Assembly: GCA_902579545.1 (NCBI GenBank)
Contig: CACHHO010000001.1
Coordinates: 1-64,000 of the forward strand
DNA length: 64,000 bases
Direction: 5' to 3'
From: Rhodospirillaceae bacterium
GTDB lineage: Bacteria > Pseudomonadota > Alphaproteobacteria > TMED109
Part shown: in pieces, positions 9,253 through 17,106 of the stretch
How positions within the stretch are numbered: position 1 is the first letter of the stretch
Layout: each line of letters opens with the position of its first letter
Made by a program: the position numbers and the translations under genes
Notes under the pieces: generated by a model
What the model saw: the letters and a program-made list of their open reading frames with translations, nothing else
The model's database searches: none
What the model was told of the DNA's origin: nothing

Positions 9253-9936
9253 TTGAGTTTTATAAATAATCTTAATCATCTAGATATATTAATTTTAGTA
9301 ATTACTATTATTTCTATGATTTATGGATACATTAGGGGATTAGTTAAAGAGACTCTTTCAATTATATCTATTTTTTTCTCAGGATATATTTCCACCATTC
9401 TGTACCCAGATATTAGTCTTTTTATTAAAGAGTATATTGATATGGCTTTACTGGCCGATAGCATATCATTTGTTATTTTGTTTATTATAATTTATTCTAC
9501 AATAAATATTTTTAGTAACATCATAGTAGTAAGTTTATATAAAACACAATTAAAAATATTTGATAAGAATTTTGGTATTATATTTGGTTTTTTAAGATCC
9601 TTATTAATTTTTTCATTATTAAATATATTATTTAGTTGGGTTATATGGAAAAAAGATAGACCATATTGGTTAGAGAATTCTAAATCAATAATTTTAGTAA
9701 ATTATACTAGTAAAAAAATACTCGATTCATTACCAGAAAAAAACCTGAGGAAAATAAAAGAAATTTTTGGAATTTCTTTAAATTCTTCCATATATATTTT
9801 ACCCAAAAACCAAAATAACATAGAAAAATATAATGAGCCTATGATTGATAATAACTCTGGAGAAATTAATAAGGGTTATACTGATAATGACAATGATTCT
9901 TTAAATAAACTTTTTAATATAGAAAGTGATGAATAA
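9253..9936 (+). CDS. cvpA: CvpA family membrane protein
   Basis: This is an inner-membrane protein of the CvpA family (colicin V production; linked to envelope homeostasis). The N-terminus NHLDILILVITIISMIYGYIR matches the family, with four predicted membrane helices in the first 135 residues and a hydrophilic Asn/Asp-rich tail (about 190-227). The start is a TTG preceded by GAGGAAA. It lies directly upstream of purF, as in many proteobacteria. Confidence 0.88.
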   Translation: MSFINNLNHLDILILVITIISMIYGYIRGLVKETLSIISIFFSGYISTILYPDISLFIKEYIDMALLADSISFVILFIIIYSTINIFSNIIVVSLYKTQLKIFDKNFGIIFGFLRSLLIFSLLNILFSWVIWKKDRPYWLENSKSIILVNYTSKKILDSLPEKNLRKIKEIFGISLNSSIYILPKNQNNIEKYNEPMIDNNSGEINKGYTDNDNDSLNKLFNIESDE

Positions 9937-9941
9937 TTAAA

Positions 9942-11384
9942 ATGAACATAGACTTTGATGATAGAATAAGAGATAAGTGTGGTATTTTTGGTGTATTTGG
10001 ACATAAAGATGCATCCGCTTTAACTGCTTTAGGACTACATGCACTGCAACACAGAGGTCAAGAAAGTGCTGGAATAGTATCCTTTGATGGAAAAAATTTC
10101 AATAATCAATTATACTTAGGTTTAGTTGGAGATTATTTTACGAAAGAAAATGTTATTAAAAAGTTGCCTGGAGATTCAGCTTTAGGACATGTCAGATACT
10201 CTACTACGGGAAAAACTTTATTCAAAAATATTCAACCGCTATTCGCAGATCTTCTTGGAGGAGGGTTGGCCTGCGCTCATAATGGAAATCTTACTAACGG
10301 TATAGAGTTAAGAAAAAAATTAGTCAAGCAAGGAGCTATTTTTCAATCTACTTCTGATACAGAGGCCTTAATTCATCTAATTTCTAAAAGTAAAGAAAAA
10401 AGTATAGTAAAAAAAATTATAGATGCGTTATTTGATATTAAAGGAGCATACAGTTTTGGTTTGCTCACAAATAAAAAATTAATTGGTATAAGAGATCCAT
10501 TAGGTATTAGACCTCTAGTAATTGGATCTCTTGGAAACGCCGTTATAATTTCCTCAGAAACATGCGCTCTTGATATTATTGGAGCAAAATTTGAAAGAGA
10601 AGTTAAAAATGGGGAAATAGTGGTAATAGATAAAGATGGAATTAAAAGTTATAACCCTTACTCTAATATTACTGAAAGACCTTGTATATTTGAATATATA
10701 TACTTTGCAAGACCAGATAGTATTCTTGGAGGAAGAAATGTTTACGAATGTAGAAAAGAAATGGGTAAACAATTAGCAAAAGAGTGTCCCATTATAGGAG
10801 ATATTATTATTCCCGTTCCAGACTCTGGCGTACCTGCTGCCTTAGGCTATTCCGAAGAGTCTAATATTCCTTTTGATTTAGGAATAATAAGAAATCATTA
10901 TGTAGGCAGAACATTTATTGAACCAACTCAAAAAATTAGACAATTAGGAATAAAACTAAAGCATAATCCTAATAGAGAATTGATTAAAAATAAAAAAGTT
11001 ATTTTAATAGATGACTCAATTGTTAGGGGTACAACGGCAAAAAAAATAATTGAAATGGTAAGGGAGGCCAATGCCTCTGAGGTCCATATGAGAATATCAA
11101 GCCCTCCCATTAGATTCCCAGACTACTACGGGATAGACACCCCAAAAAAAGAAGAACTAATTGCATCCACACATAATATAGAAGAGATGCGAAAAGAGTT
11201 TAAGCTAGATTCCCTTCATTTTTTATCTGTACAAGGGCTTTATAAATCTATGGGATTTAAAGAAAGAAATGACAAATTTCCTCAGTTTACAGATCATTGC
11301 TTTACAGGCGATTATCCAACAGATCTACCAGATAGAGATGAAGGAGTTCTTTCATCTCAATTATCATTACTAAGCGACAATTAA
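9942..11384 (+). CDS. purF: Amidophosphoribosyltransferase
   Basis: PurF makes 5-phosphoribosylamine from PRPP and glutamine, the first step of purine synthesis. The catalytic Cys13 (DKCGIFGVFG) would be exposed by removal of a 12-residue propeptide. The PRPP loop is VILIDDSIVRGTT. The C-terminal DHCFTGDYPT resembles Fe-S-containing homologues, but the position of another ligand reads FPDYYGID (Asp instead of Cys) and the usual CxxC before CFTG is absent, so a [4Fe-4S] cluster is unlikely. It is 480 aa. Its 3' end overlaps the convergent der by 4 bases. Confidence 0.96.
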   Translation: MNIDFDDRIRDKCGIFGVFGHKDASALTALGLHALQHRGQESAGIVSFDGKNFNNQLYLGLVGDYFTKENVIKKLPGDSALGHVRYSTTGKTLFKNIQPLFADLLGGGLACAHNGNLTNGIELRKKLVKQGAIFQSTSDTEALIHLISKSKEKSIVKKIIDALFDIKGAYSFGLLTNKKLIGIRDPLGIRPLVIGSLGNAVIISSETCALDIIGAKFEREVKNGEIVVIDKDGIKSYNPYSNITERPCIFEYIYFARPDSILGGRNVYECRKEMGKQLAKECPIIGDIIIPVPDSGVPAALGYSEESNIPFDLGIIRNHYVGRTFIEPTQKIRQLGIKLKHNPNRELIKNKKVILIDDSIVRGTTAKKIIEMVREANASEVHMRISSPPIRFPDYYGIDTPKKEELIASTHNIEEMRKEFKLDSLHFLSVQGLYKSMGFKERNDKFPQFTDHCFTGDYPTDLPDRDEGVLSSQLSLLSDN

Positions 11385-12733
11385 CTTTTTTTTATATAAG
11401 GATTCTTAGAAGACAACAGATTAATTCTAATTGGAATACCTTCCAAACTATAATTGTCTCTAATTTTATTTACTATATATCTTTTGGCAGTTTTTGGTAC
11501 TTTTGAGTTTTTATTATGATAAATTGAAAAAGTTGGAGGCCTAATTTTATTCTGAGCTATGTATTTAAATTTTAATGATCCTGTATAATTTTGACTTGTA
11601 GAGTTTTTCCAAATATTGACAAACCATTTGTTCAAGTCAGCAGTTGTAATTTTTTTATTCCACTTTATGTATAATTCAATAATTTTGTCTAATATTTTTT
11701 CTCTATTTTTATTTTCAATAGAGGATAAAAAAAGAGCATTAACTCCTTTGACATCAAAAAAAATATTATTTAATTTACTTAATATTTCTTTTTCTTTTTT
11801 CTCTTTATTTTTAATAAGGTCCCATTTATTGAAAATTAGTAGAATAGATCTACCTTCTTTAATTATATAATTTGATAAGAAAATATCCTGGCTTGAAATA
11901 TTATTTTTTGCATCTATTACTAATATAACGCAATTAGCATATCTTATTTCTTTTCTAGAGAAATATGCTGAAGCTTTTTCTAATGTTTCATTTATTTTTT
12001 TCTTTCTTCTTAATCCTGCTGTATCTATAATTTCAAAATTATATTCTTTATAATTAGTTATAGATAAAATAGAGTCCCTTGTGGTTCCAGAAATAGGTGC
12101 AGTTACTACTCTATCAGAACCATATAATAGATTATATAAAGTAGACTTGCCTACATTGGGTTGACCTACTATTGAGATTCTAATATTTTTTAAGTTAACA
12201 GCTTTTTTAATATTAGTAGTAGTTTTTTTTTTTCTATTTTCTAATTTAGACTTAAGTGCTAAATATAAAACATTCAAAGAATTTTTATTCAATGCAGTAA
12301 TTTCAATATATTCACATCCAAATTCATTTAATTGATATAGAAAATCAGAAGCTTTTTTCAATTCAGACTTGTTTGCCAATAATATAATTTTTTTTCCACT
12401 CATTCTTAGCACATTCCAACATTCCTTATCTTCTGAAGTTAAATTTGTACTACTATCCACAACAAAAAATACTATATCTGCTAAAGCAACTTGGCTTTTT
12501 ATTTGTCCATTAAGTTTCATATTTAACTGGTCTTTTCTTGAGTTGAAACCAGCAGTATCTATAAGATTAAACTCTAAATCATTTATCTCGCATCTTATAG
12601 TTTGGTAATCCCTAGTTAACCCGAATTCATTTCCTGTGATTGCTTCCTTTTTCCCAAGTAAAGTGTTAAATAAGGTTGACTTGCCTACATTAGGTCGGCC
12701 TACTATAACAACATTTGATAATATTTTATTCAA
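11381..12733 (-). CDS. der: Ribosome-associated GTPase Der (EngA)
   Basis: Der is a double-domain GTPase needed for 50S ribosome assembly. Two P-loops are visible: GRPNVGKSTLFN near residue 12 and GQPNVGKSTLYN near residue 190, each followed by DTAG (G3) and NKxxL or NKWDL (G4). The C-terminal KH-like domain is present (YTGSLKFKYIAQ, then RPPTFSIY). It is 450 aa. The start overlaps the bamB stop by 8 bases, in the usual alphaproteobacterial TPR-bamB-der arrangement. Confidence 0.96.
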   Translation of the reverse strand: MNKILSNVVIVGRPNVGKSTLFNTLLGKKEAITGNEFGLTRDYQTIRCEINDLEFNLIDTAGFNSRKDQLNMKLNGQIKSQVALADIVFFVVDSSTNLTSEDKECWNVLRMSGKKIILLANKSELKKASDFLYQLNEFGCEYIEITALNKNSLNVLYLALKSKLENRKKKTTTNIKKAVNLKNIRISIVGQPNVGKSTLYNLLYGSDRVVTAPISGTTRDSILSITNYKEYNFEIIDTAGLRRKKKINETLEKASAYFSRKEIRYANCVILVIDAKNNISSQDIFLSNYIIKEGRSILLIFNKWDLIKNKEKKEKEILSKLNNIFFDVKGVNALFLSSIENKNREKILDKIIELYIKWNKKITTADLNKWFVNIWKNSTSQNYTGSLKFKYIAQNKIRPPTFSIYHNKNSKVPKTAKRYIVNKIRDNYSLEGIPIRINLLSSKNPYIKKS

Positions 12734-14045
12734 TTCTTACTATATCTCCGTTTTTAAGCATTAAATATAATTTTTCTTTCACTACAAAGGGACTAGACGA
12801 TGGCAAATAGGATAGTGTTTTTATTTTCTCTATACTTCCTAAAAAAGGGTCCATTATTAATATTTTTTTATCCCCTCCTACTATCATTAATTTATTATTA
12901 ATTAAAATTGGCGAGTACCAAATATCAAAATTATTTCCAGATAATTTTTCGTCTATCTGCATGCTCCATCTTGTTCCGCCACTAATTAAATCTAAACAAA
13001 ATATTTCCTTATTATTATTTATTAGAAATACACTATTTCCATTTACAGCTGGAGTATGTGACGAATAAAATTCCCTAGTCCAAACTCTGCTACCTGTTTT
13101 TTTATTTATTAATGTTACTTTACCAATAGCACTTGCCAATATTACGAAATTTTCCTTAATAACAGGTATCGCATCAATATCAGTAAAAGAATTTGTAGTT
13201 TCTTTTATTTCTATATCAATAAAAGTATTTCTCCAAATTTGTTTTCCATTAATTGAATTTAATCCAAAGTAATCTCCATTCGAGTAAGCTGCTATTACTA
13301 TATTATCATCTACAGCAACTTTAGGACTATTAAGTAAAGTTGTATTATTAAATATACCTTGGTGTTCCCACAATACAGTTCCTTCATCTATATCTATTAC
13401 CATCAGCTTATTACTTAGGGTTAAAGAAAATACCTTGTTATCAAAGATAGTAGGAGAAGACCTAATAGGGATATCAATGTCTTTAATCCAAATCTCGTTT
13501 CCATTTTCTAAACTTAGACAAATAATTTCGCCGTAAGGTGAGTTAACAAGTAACTTATTTTTATAGATAGCCAACCCTCCCCCAATGCTATGTCCTTTAT
13601 CTCCTTTTAAAGTAATATTCTTTTTCCAATTTGTTTTTTTATTTATTAAACTATATGAAATAATATTACTATCAGCATCTATAAAATAAATGTTATCATT
13701 ATAAATTACAGGCTGGCTCAATATTTTATTTCTACTAGACTCTCCTGCCCCAGAAGTTACTAACTTTATTTTAGAGAAGTTTGTATTAGATTTAAAGTTT
13801 AATGATTCATGAGTAGGTGAATTGTAAGTTTGCATCCAATTATTTTTTGAAATTAACTCCTCTAATTCTACCTTCGTTTGACTTACTTCAGGAACAGTTT
13901 CCTTTGATCCTTCTTTTAATATTGAGACTCTTTTTCCTGGTAATTTTATTTTTTTTTCTTCAAACCCTAAAAACTCTCTAGTTCCACAACTAGTAAATAG
14001 CAAAAGAAATTGAAAAAGAAATAAAAAATTAACTACTGTTTTCAT
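12726..14045 (-). CDS. bamB: Outer membrane assembly lipoprotein BamB (PQQ-like beta-propeller)
   Basis: This is a lipoprotein of the BAM complex that helps insert outer-membrane beta-barrels. It has a lipoprotein signal with lipobox FTSC and then repeated PQQ-like blades with WxxN/D segments (TNWKKNITL, GNEIWIKDIDI, GTVLWEHQG, GKQIWRNTF, GSRVWTREF, GTRWSMQI), about seven blades in all. I choose the ATG at 14045 (MKTVVNF) rather than one 15 bases upstream because it gives a proper signal peptide. It overlaps the TPR gene and is followed by der. Confidence 0.88.
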   Translation of the reverse strand: MKTVVNFLFLFQFLLLFTSCGTREFLGFEEKKIKLPGKRVSILKEGSKETVPEVSQTKVELEELISKNNWMQTYNSPTHESLNFKSNTNFSKIKLVTSGAGESSRNKILSQPVIYNDNIYFIDADSNIISYSLINKKTNWKKNITLKGDKGHSIGGGLAIYKNKLLVNSPYGEIICLSLENGNEIWIKDIDIPIRSSPTIFDNKVFSLTLSNKLMVIDIDEGTVLWEHQGIFNNTTLLNSPKVAVDDNIVIAAYSNGDYFGLNSINGKQIWRNTFIDIEIKETTNSFTDIDAIPVIKENFVILASAIGKVTLINKKTGSRVWTREFYSSHTPAVNGNSVFLINNNKEIFCLDLISGGTRWSMQIDEKLSGNNFDIWYSPILINNKLMIVGGDKKILIMDPFLGSIEKIKTLSYLPSSSPFVVKEKLYLMLKNGDIVRIE

Positions 14046-14685
14046 AATACAGATTAACATTATTAATCATTTCTATTGCTCTACTTCTAATTGAGCTTGA
14101 TGCTTGTTGATTATTAATTATTTTATTAAAATTTTTCAATGCAGTGCTATAGTCTTTTTTTTGAAAGTAATAGTGACCTCTTAATTCGTATGCTAACATT
14201 GCCCACATTCCTCCATAGGACAATAAGTTATTTATATTAGCATCAAAATTTTCTGTATTTCCTTTTTCTAGATATACTTGTGCATAATAAAAGTTAATAA
14301 TTCTTTTTAATCCATTAGATTTTACATTATTTTCTATTTTTATAAGTGTTTCTAAGGCAGAGTCTAATTCATTTTCTTCAAGATATAACTTGAAAATAAG
14401 CAAATTAGATAAATCTTTATAAGCTCCTTTATCTAATTTTTCTAATTTTATAAGTTCCTGCTTTGCCCTTTTTGGGTCTGTTTCAATTATTGATAAAATT
14501 TCTACGTAATACTCTGATAGTTTAGCTTTTTTATTATTTTTACTATTACTATATAATGAAAAACCTATAGCAACTATTAATAAAAAAGAGGTAATACCTA
14601 TAATTCTAAATTTAAACTTATTAAAAAAAGATTTTATCTTATCAAGATAAACCTCATTATCTATGTCTGAAAAAGGATCACTCAA
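14029..14685 (-). CDS. Membrane-anchored TPR protein of the YfgM type
   Basis: This 218-aa protein has a short cytoplasmic N-terminus, a single membrane helix (about residues 27-45, FRIIGITSFLLIVAIGFSL) and a tetratricopeptide-rich periplasmic part (YYAQVYLEKGN, LRGHYYFQKKDYSTALKNF). Proteins of this type lie upstream of bamB and der in many proteobacteria; E. coli YfgM is an ancillary SecYEG factor. The start is a TTG preceded by GAGGTAA. The operon is this gene, bamB, der. Its exact role here is inferred from position. Confidence 0.75.
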   Translation of the reverse strand: MSDPFSDIDNEVYLDKIKSFFNKFKFRIIGITSFLLIVAIGFSLYSNSKNNKKAKLSEYYVEILSIIETDPKRAKQELIKLEKLDKGAYKDLSNLLIFKLYLEENELDSALETLIKIENNVKSNGLKRIINFYYAQVYLEKGNTENFDANINNLLSYGGMWAMLAYELRGHYYFQKKDYSTALKNFNKIINNQQASSSIRSRAIEMINNVNLYYENSS

Positions 14686-14771
14686 AATAATTACCTCATT
14701 TTTTATTTGTTTATTAACTGCTATTTTTTTACAATATAATTTAAATAATACATTGAATTTATAAAAAAAAA

Positions 14772-15611
14772 ATGAAAATTTTAGTTAATAATGTAAATAT
14801 AAGCTATAATAAAGTAGGTAGTGGACCACCTCTATTACTATTACATGGCTACCCTCAAAATAAGTTAATGTGGAGAAAAATTATACCTTTGCTTTCAAAA
14901 CATTATACCGTAATTTCCTCTGATTTAAGAGGATATGGTGATAGTGATAAACCAATTTCTGAAAAGGTTAATTTATACAGTAAACGGGAAATGGCAAAGG
15001 ATCAAATTTTCTTGATGAAAAAGTTAGGTTTTGACAGTTTTTTTGCCATTGGCCATGATAGAGGAGCAAGAGTTTTTCACCGAGCAGCATTAGATTATTC
15101 TGATTCGATTAAAAAATTAGTATTAATAGATATTGTTCCCACAAATCATATTTATCAGAACTTAACTAAAGAAATTTCACAAAGCTTCTTCCATTGGTTT
15201 TTCTTAAGTCAAAAAAGTCCTTTTCCCGAAAAAATTATTTTAAATAATAAAAGTTTTTATATAAAGAGTATGCTAGGCCGACTTGGTTCAGTAAATAATT
15301 TCCTAAATAATGATATAATTGAAATCTATATTAAAAAGTTTTCAAAAAAATCAATATTTGCTTCTTGTGAAGATTATAGAGCAGGAGCAACTATAGACCT
15401 TAAACATCAGCTAATGGATAAAAATAAAATAGCATGCCCTACTCTTATATTATGGGGAGATAGTAGCCTTGTTGGAAAGAACTTTAAACCTTTAGAGGTT
15501 TGGAAGAGTTATTGCAAAATTTTAAAAGGATATGCTCTTAAAGGAGGCCATTATTTACCTGAAGAAAACCCAAAAGAAGTAGCATCAAAAATTAATAATT
15601 TTTTAATGTAG
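14772..15611 (+). CDS. Alpha/beta hydrolase, fluoroacetate/haloacetate dehalogenase type
   Basis: This 279-aa alpha/beta hydrolase carries the residue pattern of fluoroacetate dehalogenase. The nucleophile is Asp96 in GHDRGAR, with Arg97 and Arg100 (carboxylate binders). The acid Asp120 lies 24 residues later. His141-Trp142 lie 45 residues after the nucleophile, and a Tyr202 follows; in the characterised enzyme His-Trp-Tyr form the halide pocket. His260 closes the triad in GGHYLPEE. The oxyanion segment is HGYPQ. The gene stands alone, divergent from the TPR gene and convergent with an SDR. Epoxide hydrolases are relatives, but the His-Trp pair favours dehalogenase. Substrate is unproven. Confidence 0.75.
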   Translation: MKILVNNVNISYNKVGSGPPLLLLHGYPQNKLMWRKIIPLLSKHYTVISSDLRGYGDSDKPISEKVNLYSKREMAKDQIFLMKKLGFDSFFAIGHDRGARVFHRAALDYSDSIKKLVLIDIVPTNHIYQNLTKEISQSFFHWFFLSQKSPFPEKIILNNKSFYIKSMLGRLGSVNNFLNNDIIEIYIKKFSKKSIFASCEDYRAGATIDLKHQLMDKNKIACPTLILWGDSSLVGKNFKPLEVWKSYCKILKGYALKGGHYLPEENPKEVASKINNFLM

Positions 15612-15615
15612 TTTA

Positions 15616-16389
15616 TTACCCTCTACCAATATAAGGCATTTTATTTGCCATTATAGTCAAGTTTAAAATGTTTGTATCTAAAGGCAATTTTAATATATTA
15701 ATTATTGTTTCAGCTACATGTTTTACATCCATCGTAGCTTCTTTTAGCTTTTTACCATTAGGCTGTATTACCCCTTCCTTAAAACTTCTAGTAAGTTTTG
15801 TTTCAGCATTACCTATATCTATTTGACTGCAAACTATGTCATCATTTCTTCCATCTAAAGCTATGCTTTTTGTCAGACCTGTAACTGCGTGTTTAGAAGT
15901 AGTATATGCTACGCTTCCTGGTCTTGGAGTATAGGCAGATATAGAACCATTGTTTATTATTCTACCTCCCCTAGGTTTCTGTTTTTTCATCAATTTATAT
16001 GCAAACTTAGCACAAAGAAACATGCCATTAATATTAACATCAATTACTTTTTTCCAATCCTGAAAATTTATTTCATCAATGGTCTTAGTCTTTAACCCAA
16101 TTCCTGCATTGTTAAAAAGAACATCTAACCTTTTATACTTCTTATCTACCTCTAAAAATAATTTTTGCACTTCTGTTTCCACGGAAACATCACAACTAAA
16201 AATTTGACAAAAACCTTTATTTTTATTTTTTTCAGATTTCTTTTTAGTTTTAATCAGTTTATCTGTATTTCTGCCTACTAAAAATACATGCCATCCTTCT
16301 TTTAATAAAGCTAAAGCAACTGCTTCTCCTATACCTGAGCCAGCTCCTGTTACAATAGCTACCTTATTATTATTTATTTTTTTTTTCAA
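15616..16389 (-). CDS. Short-chain dehydrogenase/reductase
   Basis: This is a classical SDR: cofactor motif VTGAGSGIG, NNAGIG, the catalytic Ser in NNGSISAY, and Tyr/Lys in AYTTSKHAV. It may run from the TTG at 16389 (LKKKINNNKVAIV), overlapping the end of the Fe-S protein by 20 bases; an ATG at 16434 would add 15 atypical hydrophobic residues. It is the third gene of a leftward group after a flavoprotein and an Fe-S protein, so it may act on the same compound. The substrate cannot be told from sequence. Confidence 0.85.
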   Translation of the reverse strand: MKKKINNNKVAIVTGAGSGIGEAVALALLKEGWHVFLVGRNTDKLIKTKKKSEKNKNKGFCQIFSCDVSVETEVQKLFLEVDKKYKRLDVLFNNAGIGLKTKTIDEINFQDWKKVIDVNINGMFLCAKFAYKLMKKQKPRGGRIINNGSISAYTPRPGSVAYTTSKHAVTGLTKSIALDGRNDDIVCSQIDIGNAETKLTRSFKEGVIQPNGKKLKEATMDVKHVAETIINILKLPLDTNILNLTIMANKMPYIGRG

Positions 16390-17098
16390 TCTGATCACCA
16401 AAAGCAACCTTAAGAAGAGGCTTAATAACTTCATCTTTTAGATTAATACCCACTCCACACTTAATTTTTAAATTATTATACTCTTTTTTATATGTCTCTA
16501 ATCCTAGACTTTTTGCTTTTTCAATTATTGTTTCTTTTTCTTTTTCTGGAGTGAGTGGATCTAAATACAATCGTTGAAGTTTTAAAAAAGAAAATGGATT
16601 TCCATAAGTATAAGGATTATTATTAATTTCTTCTAAATTATTTTTTTTATGTAAAGGGCATCCATCTAAGCAGGCATAACATTCAATACATGATGTTAAA
16701 TTATGATATGAATGATCAGCCTCTACGTTTAAGTTATTTTTAATTGAAATATTATTATAACCTTGCATTTGCCTTGATATGCCATCTCTTTTGACTACAA
16801 AGTCCTTTATCTTAGGTAAAGTTGCAATAGGACTAATTTTATCACCATCCTTTACTCTAGCTCTACAAGCTAATCTAGGTTTATCATTTACATCTATTGT
16901 ACAAACTCCACAATTACGAGCTCTGCATCCATATCTAAAAGCTAAATCATCTATTTCATTTTCTTGAGCTTGTAATAATACGTCCAAAGCCATAGGTCTT
17001 TCGTCAAAATCTCTTTTAATATAGTTATATTCTACATATTTTTTCTTGTTATCTCTAAAGAGTTCCAACTTAAGTGTTATAAATTCATCTTTTTCCAT
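16370..17098 (-). CDS. SdhB/FrdB-like iron-sulfur protein lacking the third cluster
   Basis: This 242-aa electron-transfer subunit resembles succinate dehydrogenase/fumarate reductase iron-sulfur proteins. The N-terminal [2Fe-2S] ligands are Cys58, Cys63, Cys66 and Cys78 (C-x4-C-x2-C-x11-C). The second domain has one ferredoxin-type set, Cys137, Cys140, Cys143 and Cys147-Pro. The distant cysteine set that in SdhB completes the [4Fe-4S] and [3Fe-4S] clusters is absent; only one further Cys is visible. It starts 8 bases after the flavoprotein, and no membrane-anchor gene follows. The acceptor is unknown. Confidence 0.8.
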   Translation of the reverse strand: MEKDEFITLKLELFRDNKKKYVEYNYIKRDFDERPMALDVLLQAQENEIDDLAFRYGCRARNCGVCTIDVNDKPRLACRARVKDGDKISPIATLPKIKDFVVKRDGISRQMQGYNNISIKNNLNVEADHSYHNLTSCIECYACLDGCPLHKKNNLEEINNNPYTYGNPFSFLKLQRLYLDPLTPEKEKETIIEKAKSLGLETYKKEYNNLKIKCGVGINLKDEVIKPLLKVAFGDQIEKKNK

Positions 17099-17106
17099 AC
17101 GAATGC

